From Hyphomicrobiaceae bacterium (GTDB lineage: Bacteria; Pseudomonadota; Alphaproteobacteria; Rhizobiales; Hyphomicrobiaceae), in NCBI GenBank assembly GCA_013214245.1, contig JABSQE010000075.1:1-8680 (forward strand): 8,680 nucleotides of DNA, given 5' to 3'. The position numbers were made by a program, and so were the translations under genes. Below are positions 7,502 to 8,680 of this stretch, piece after piece. Under the pieces are notes generated by a model, which worked only from the letters and a program-made list of their open reading frames with translations, had not been told where the DNA came from and searched no databases. How positions within the stretch are numbered: the stretch's first letter is position 1; each line of letters opens with the position of its first letter.

Positions 7502-7531
7502 AAAAAGCAAAAAATCTGCTGGCATACAGCA
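7502..7531 (-). terminator. Probable rho-independent terminator of carD
   Basis: On the minus strand TGCTG and CAGCA (7517-7531) form a five-pair stem, extendable by a wobble pair, with a five-base loop. Six T follow (7509-7514), then another T-run (7502-7506). It lies about 190 bases past the carD stop and just after a stronger hairpin at 7544-7564. Confidence 0.5.
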
Positions 7532-7543
7532 AGTAAAGTTTTA

Positions 7544-7564
7544 TGTCCCTTTAAAGAAGGGACA
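7544..7564. repeat. Perfect 8-bp inverted repeat downstream of carD
   Basis: TGTCCCTT (7544-7551) pairs perfectly with AAGGGACA (7557-7564) around a five-base loop. It is the strongest hairpin in this gap. With no long T-run directly after it, it may act with the following hairpin as part of the carD 3' end, or belong to a small RNA; the sequence does not decide. Confidence 0.7.
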
Positions 7565-7716
7565 CATGAAACATATACACCAGCAAAATTAAAGGTTTGA
7601 TTTCACGATAATTTAAGCTGAACAGATAAAACCACTATGAACAACCCAATTTAAAAATACTCAGTTGGTTAAATCATGATTGTTTTGATGTAGTAAGTCT
7701 TCTAAGCTGCTGTTAG

Positions 7717-8562
7717 TCAGGCTGCTTCAACATCTGATCTTACATTACCATCACCAACTTTTTCATCTGCAGACTGGCGGTTTTTAGCACTTATCGACAG
7801 TATGTCAGTTATGCGTTCGATGGCTCTGCGGTCATCAAGCTCTTTGACGATAGCTATTTCACGCGACATTCGGTCTAAAGCCTGCTCATAAAGTTGACGC
7901 TCAGAATAAGACTGCTCCGGTTGGTTGTCAGAACGATAAAGATCACGGACTACTTCTGATACGGAAATCAAATCACCAGAATTTATTTTTGTTTCATATT
8001 CCTGAGCGCGTCTACTCCACATTGCGCGCTTAACCCTTGCCCGTCCTTTTAAGATGGACATTGCTTTTTCTATAGTTTTTGACTCCGCTAATTTGCGCAT
8101 ACCAACGCTTTCGAACTTGTCAGTTGGTACTCGAAGAGTCATTTTATCCTTTTCAAAGGTGATTACAAATAGTTCAAGAGTTAAACCAGCAATTTCCTGT
8201 ACTTCTATTTCAATAATTTGTCCAACACCATGGGCAGGGTAAACAATGAAGTCTTTGGGTTTGAAACCGTGAGATCTGATCTTAACCGCATCCGCTGATT
8301 GACTAGAGTGAGTACCCAAAGTTTTCGTTCTACGAGCAGAGTTTTTTATTATTTTTTTGACGGATGATCCAGATCTGTTTAGCGCGCTGTTAACTAATTC
8401 TGGTTCAGAGCCCGAACTTACGTCAACACTCTTCCTAGTAGTTAGAGAATTTTTAATTGGCATTTCACAAGCATTGCTTGGCTTATTTTTTGCTTTAGCA
8501 GCAGTTTTTCTAGTACGCACTTTCGTGGCACCTTGGACAGACGCACTTTTCTTTTGAGCCAT
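7717..8562 (-). CDS. carD: CarD/CdnL-family RNA polymerase-binding transcription regulator
   Basis: Cytoplasmic transcription factor that binds the RNA polymerase beta subunit and stabilises the open complex at promoters, especially those of growth genes. The product is 281 residues. The RNA polymerase-interacting domain begins near residue 100 with FKPKDFIVYPAHGVGQI and continues through ELFVITFEKDKMTLRVP (130-146). The helical C-terminal DNA-binding part follows (MWSRRAQEYETKINSGDL, SEVVRDLYR, YSERQLYEQALDRM), with W182 matching the tryptophan that wedges into the promoter bubble in studied CarD proteins. Residues 1-97 form a low-complexity Lys/Ser/Ala/Thr-rich basic tail, longer than in the rhizobial homologues I recall (about 190-200 residues in total). 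The start has GGGAG about 13 bases upstream, a wide spacing. A start after the tail is not favoured because MAQKK resembles N-termini of this family. Confidence 0.95.
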   Translation of the reverse strand: MAQKKSASVQGATKVRTRKTAAKAKNKPSNACEMPIKNSLTTRKSVDVSSGSEPELVNSALNRSGSSVKKIIKNSARRTKTLGTHSSQSADAVKIRSHGFKPKDFIVYPAHGVGQIIEIEVQEIAGLTLELFVITFEKDKMTLRVPTDKFESVGMRKLAESKTIEKAMSILKGRARVKRAMWSRRAQEYETKINSGDLISVSEVVRDLYRSDNQPEQSYSERQLYEQALDRMSREIAIVKELDDRRAIERITDILSISAKNRQSADEKVGDGNVRSDVEAA

Positions 8563-8634
8563 GAAAATCGTCTCACTCCCTCACTTTACGCAACATTCTC
8601 AGATATTGAGAAAATACCAGCCGGTCGGTTTAAC

Positions 8635-8663
8635 AATACAAAACCACTATGTGAAGGTCGCAA
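8635..8663 (-). promoter_or_regulatory. Possible carD promoter
   Basis: On the minus strand TTGCGA (8658-8663) and TGTATT (8635-8640) are separated by 17 bases, each matching four of six bases of the -35 and -10 consensus. Position relative to the carD start is reasonable, but the match is weak. The rest of 8563-8680 shows no coding sequence. Confidence 0.25.
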
Positions 8664-8680
8664 TTTTAAGAGTATACGAC

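Larger units (their letters stand above)
6934..7716. other. 0.78 kb intergenic region between hisH and carD
   Basis: Convergent 3' ends of hisH and carD flank this AT-rich gap. Apart from the terminator-like structures at both ends I see no gene. A 73-codon minus-strand frame (7304-7525) encodes a Phe/Leu/Ile-rich peptide, but its ATG lies inside the hairpin at 7517-7531, it lacks a Shine-Dalgarno, and its hydrophobic composition is what AT-rich DNA yields by chance. No remnant of hisA or hisF, which might be expected here, was recognisable by eye. Confidence 0.6.

Noticed and set aside
7304..7525. A 73-codon minus-strand frame with a hydrophobic N-terminus
   Set aside because: Its ATG lies inside the hairpin of the likely carD terminator, it has no Shine-Dalgarno, the product is unrecognised, and an open frame of this length is expected by chance in AT-rich DNA of this size.

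Overview
The window looks like chromosome from an AT-rich alphaproteobacterium, most likely of the order Hyphomicrobiales (Rhizobiales). The evidence is a CarD/CdnL-type regulator with the alphaproteobacterial core, an HslV that starts its mature chain in a W-H-A-T-T context, a TyrRS of the alphaproteobacterial type, and a hisB - DUF2628-like membrane gene - hisH cluster divergent from hslV-hslU, an arrangement I know from Rhizobiales. The genus cannot be named from this window. Seven convincing protein genes cover about 67% of the bases. Two long gaps (1406-2988 and 6934-7716) hold no gene I can support. AT-rich sequence with low coding density fits a host-associated lineage undergoing genome reduction, but that is inference.

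Layout: tyrS is on the minus strand (140-1405) and lies downstream of a 1.58 kb non-coding gap. This gap contains a perfect 19-bp tandem duplication and several short palindromes. Then come hslU and hslV on the minus strand (2989-5009), which would be transcribed in the order hslV, hslU. A short divergent intergenic region separates hslV from a tightly packed plus-strand cluster: hisB (read here from a TTG codon at 5121), a DUF2628-like membrane protein gene, and hisH, whose ATG overlaps the preceding stop codon. A hairpin plus T-run follows hisH, and no hisA or hisF follows it. After another 0.78 kb gap, which contains tandem hairpins that probably end the carD transcript, comes carD on the minus strand (7717-8562).

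Functions: TyrRS charges tRNA-Tyr. HslV (peptidase) and HslU (AAA+ unfoldase) form a cytoplasmic ATP-dependent protease. HisB and HisH belong to histidine biosynthesis: HisH supplies ammonia to HisF, and HisB dehydrates the imidazoleglycerol phosphate that HisHF makes. CarD binds RNA polymerase and stabilises open promoter complexes. All seven reading frames are intact with their key residues, so the gene content is conserved housekeeping. I see no new defence, mobile or biosynthetic system. The points worth a second look are the gaps, the shortened his cluster, the long basic N-terminal tail of CarD, and a few substitutions in TyrRS.
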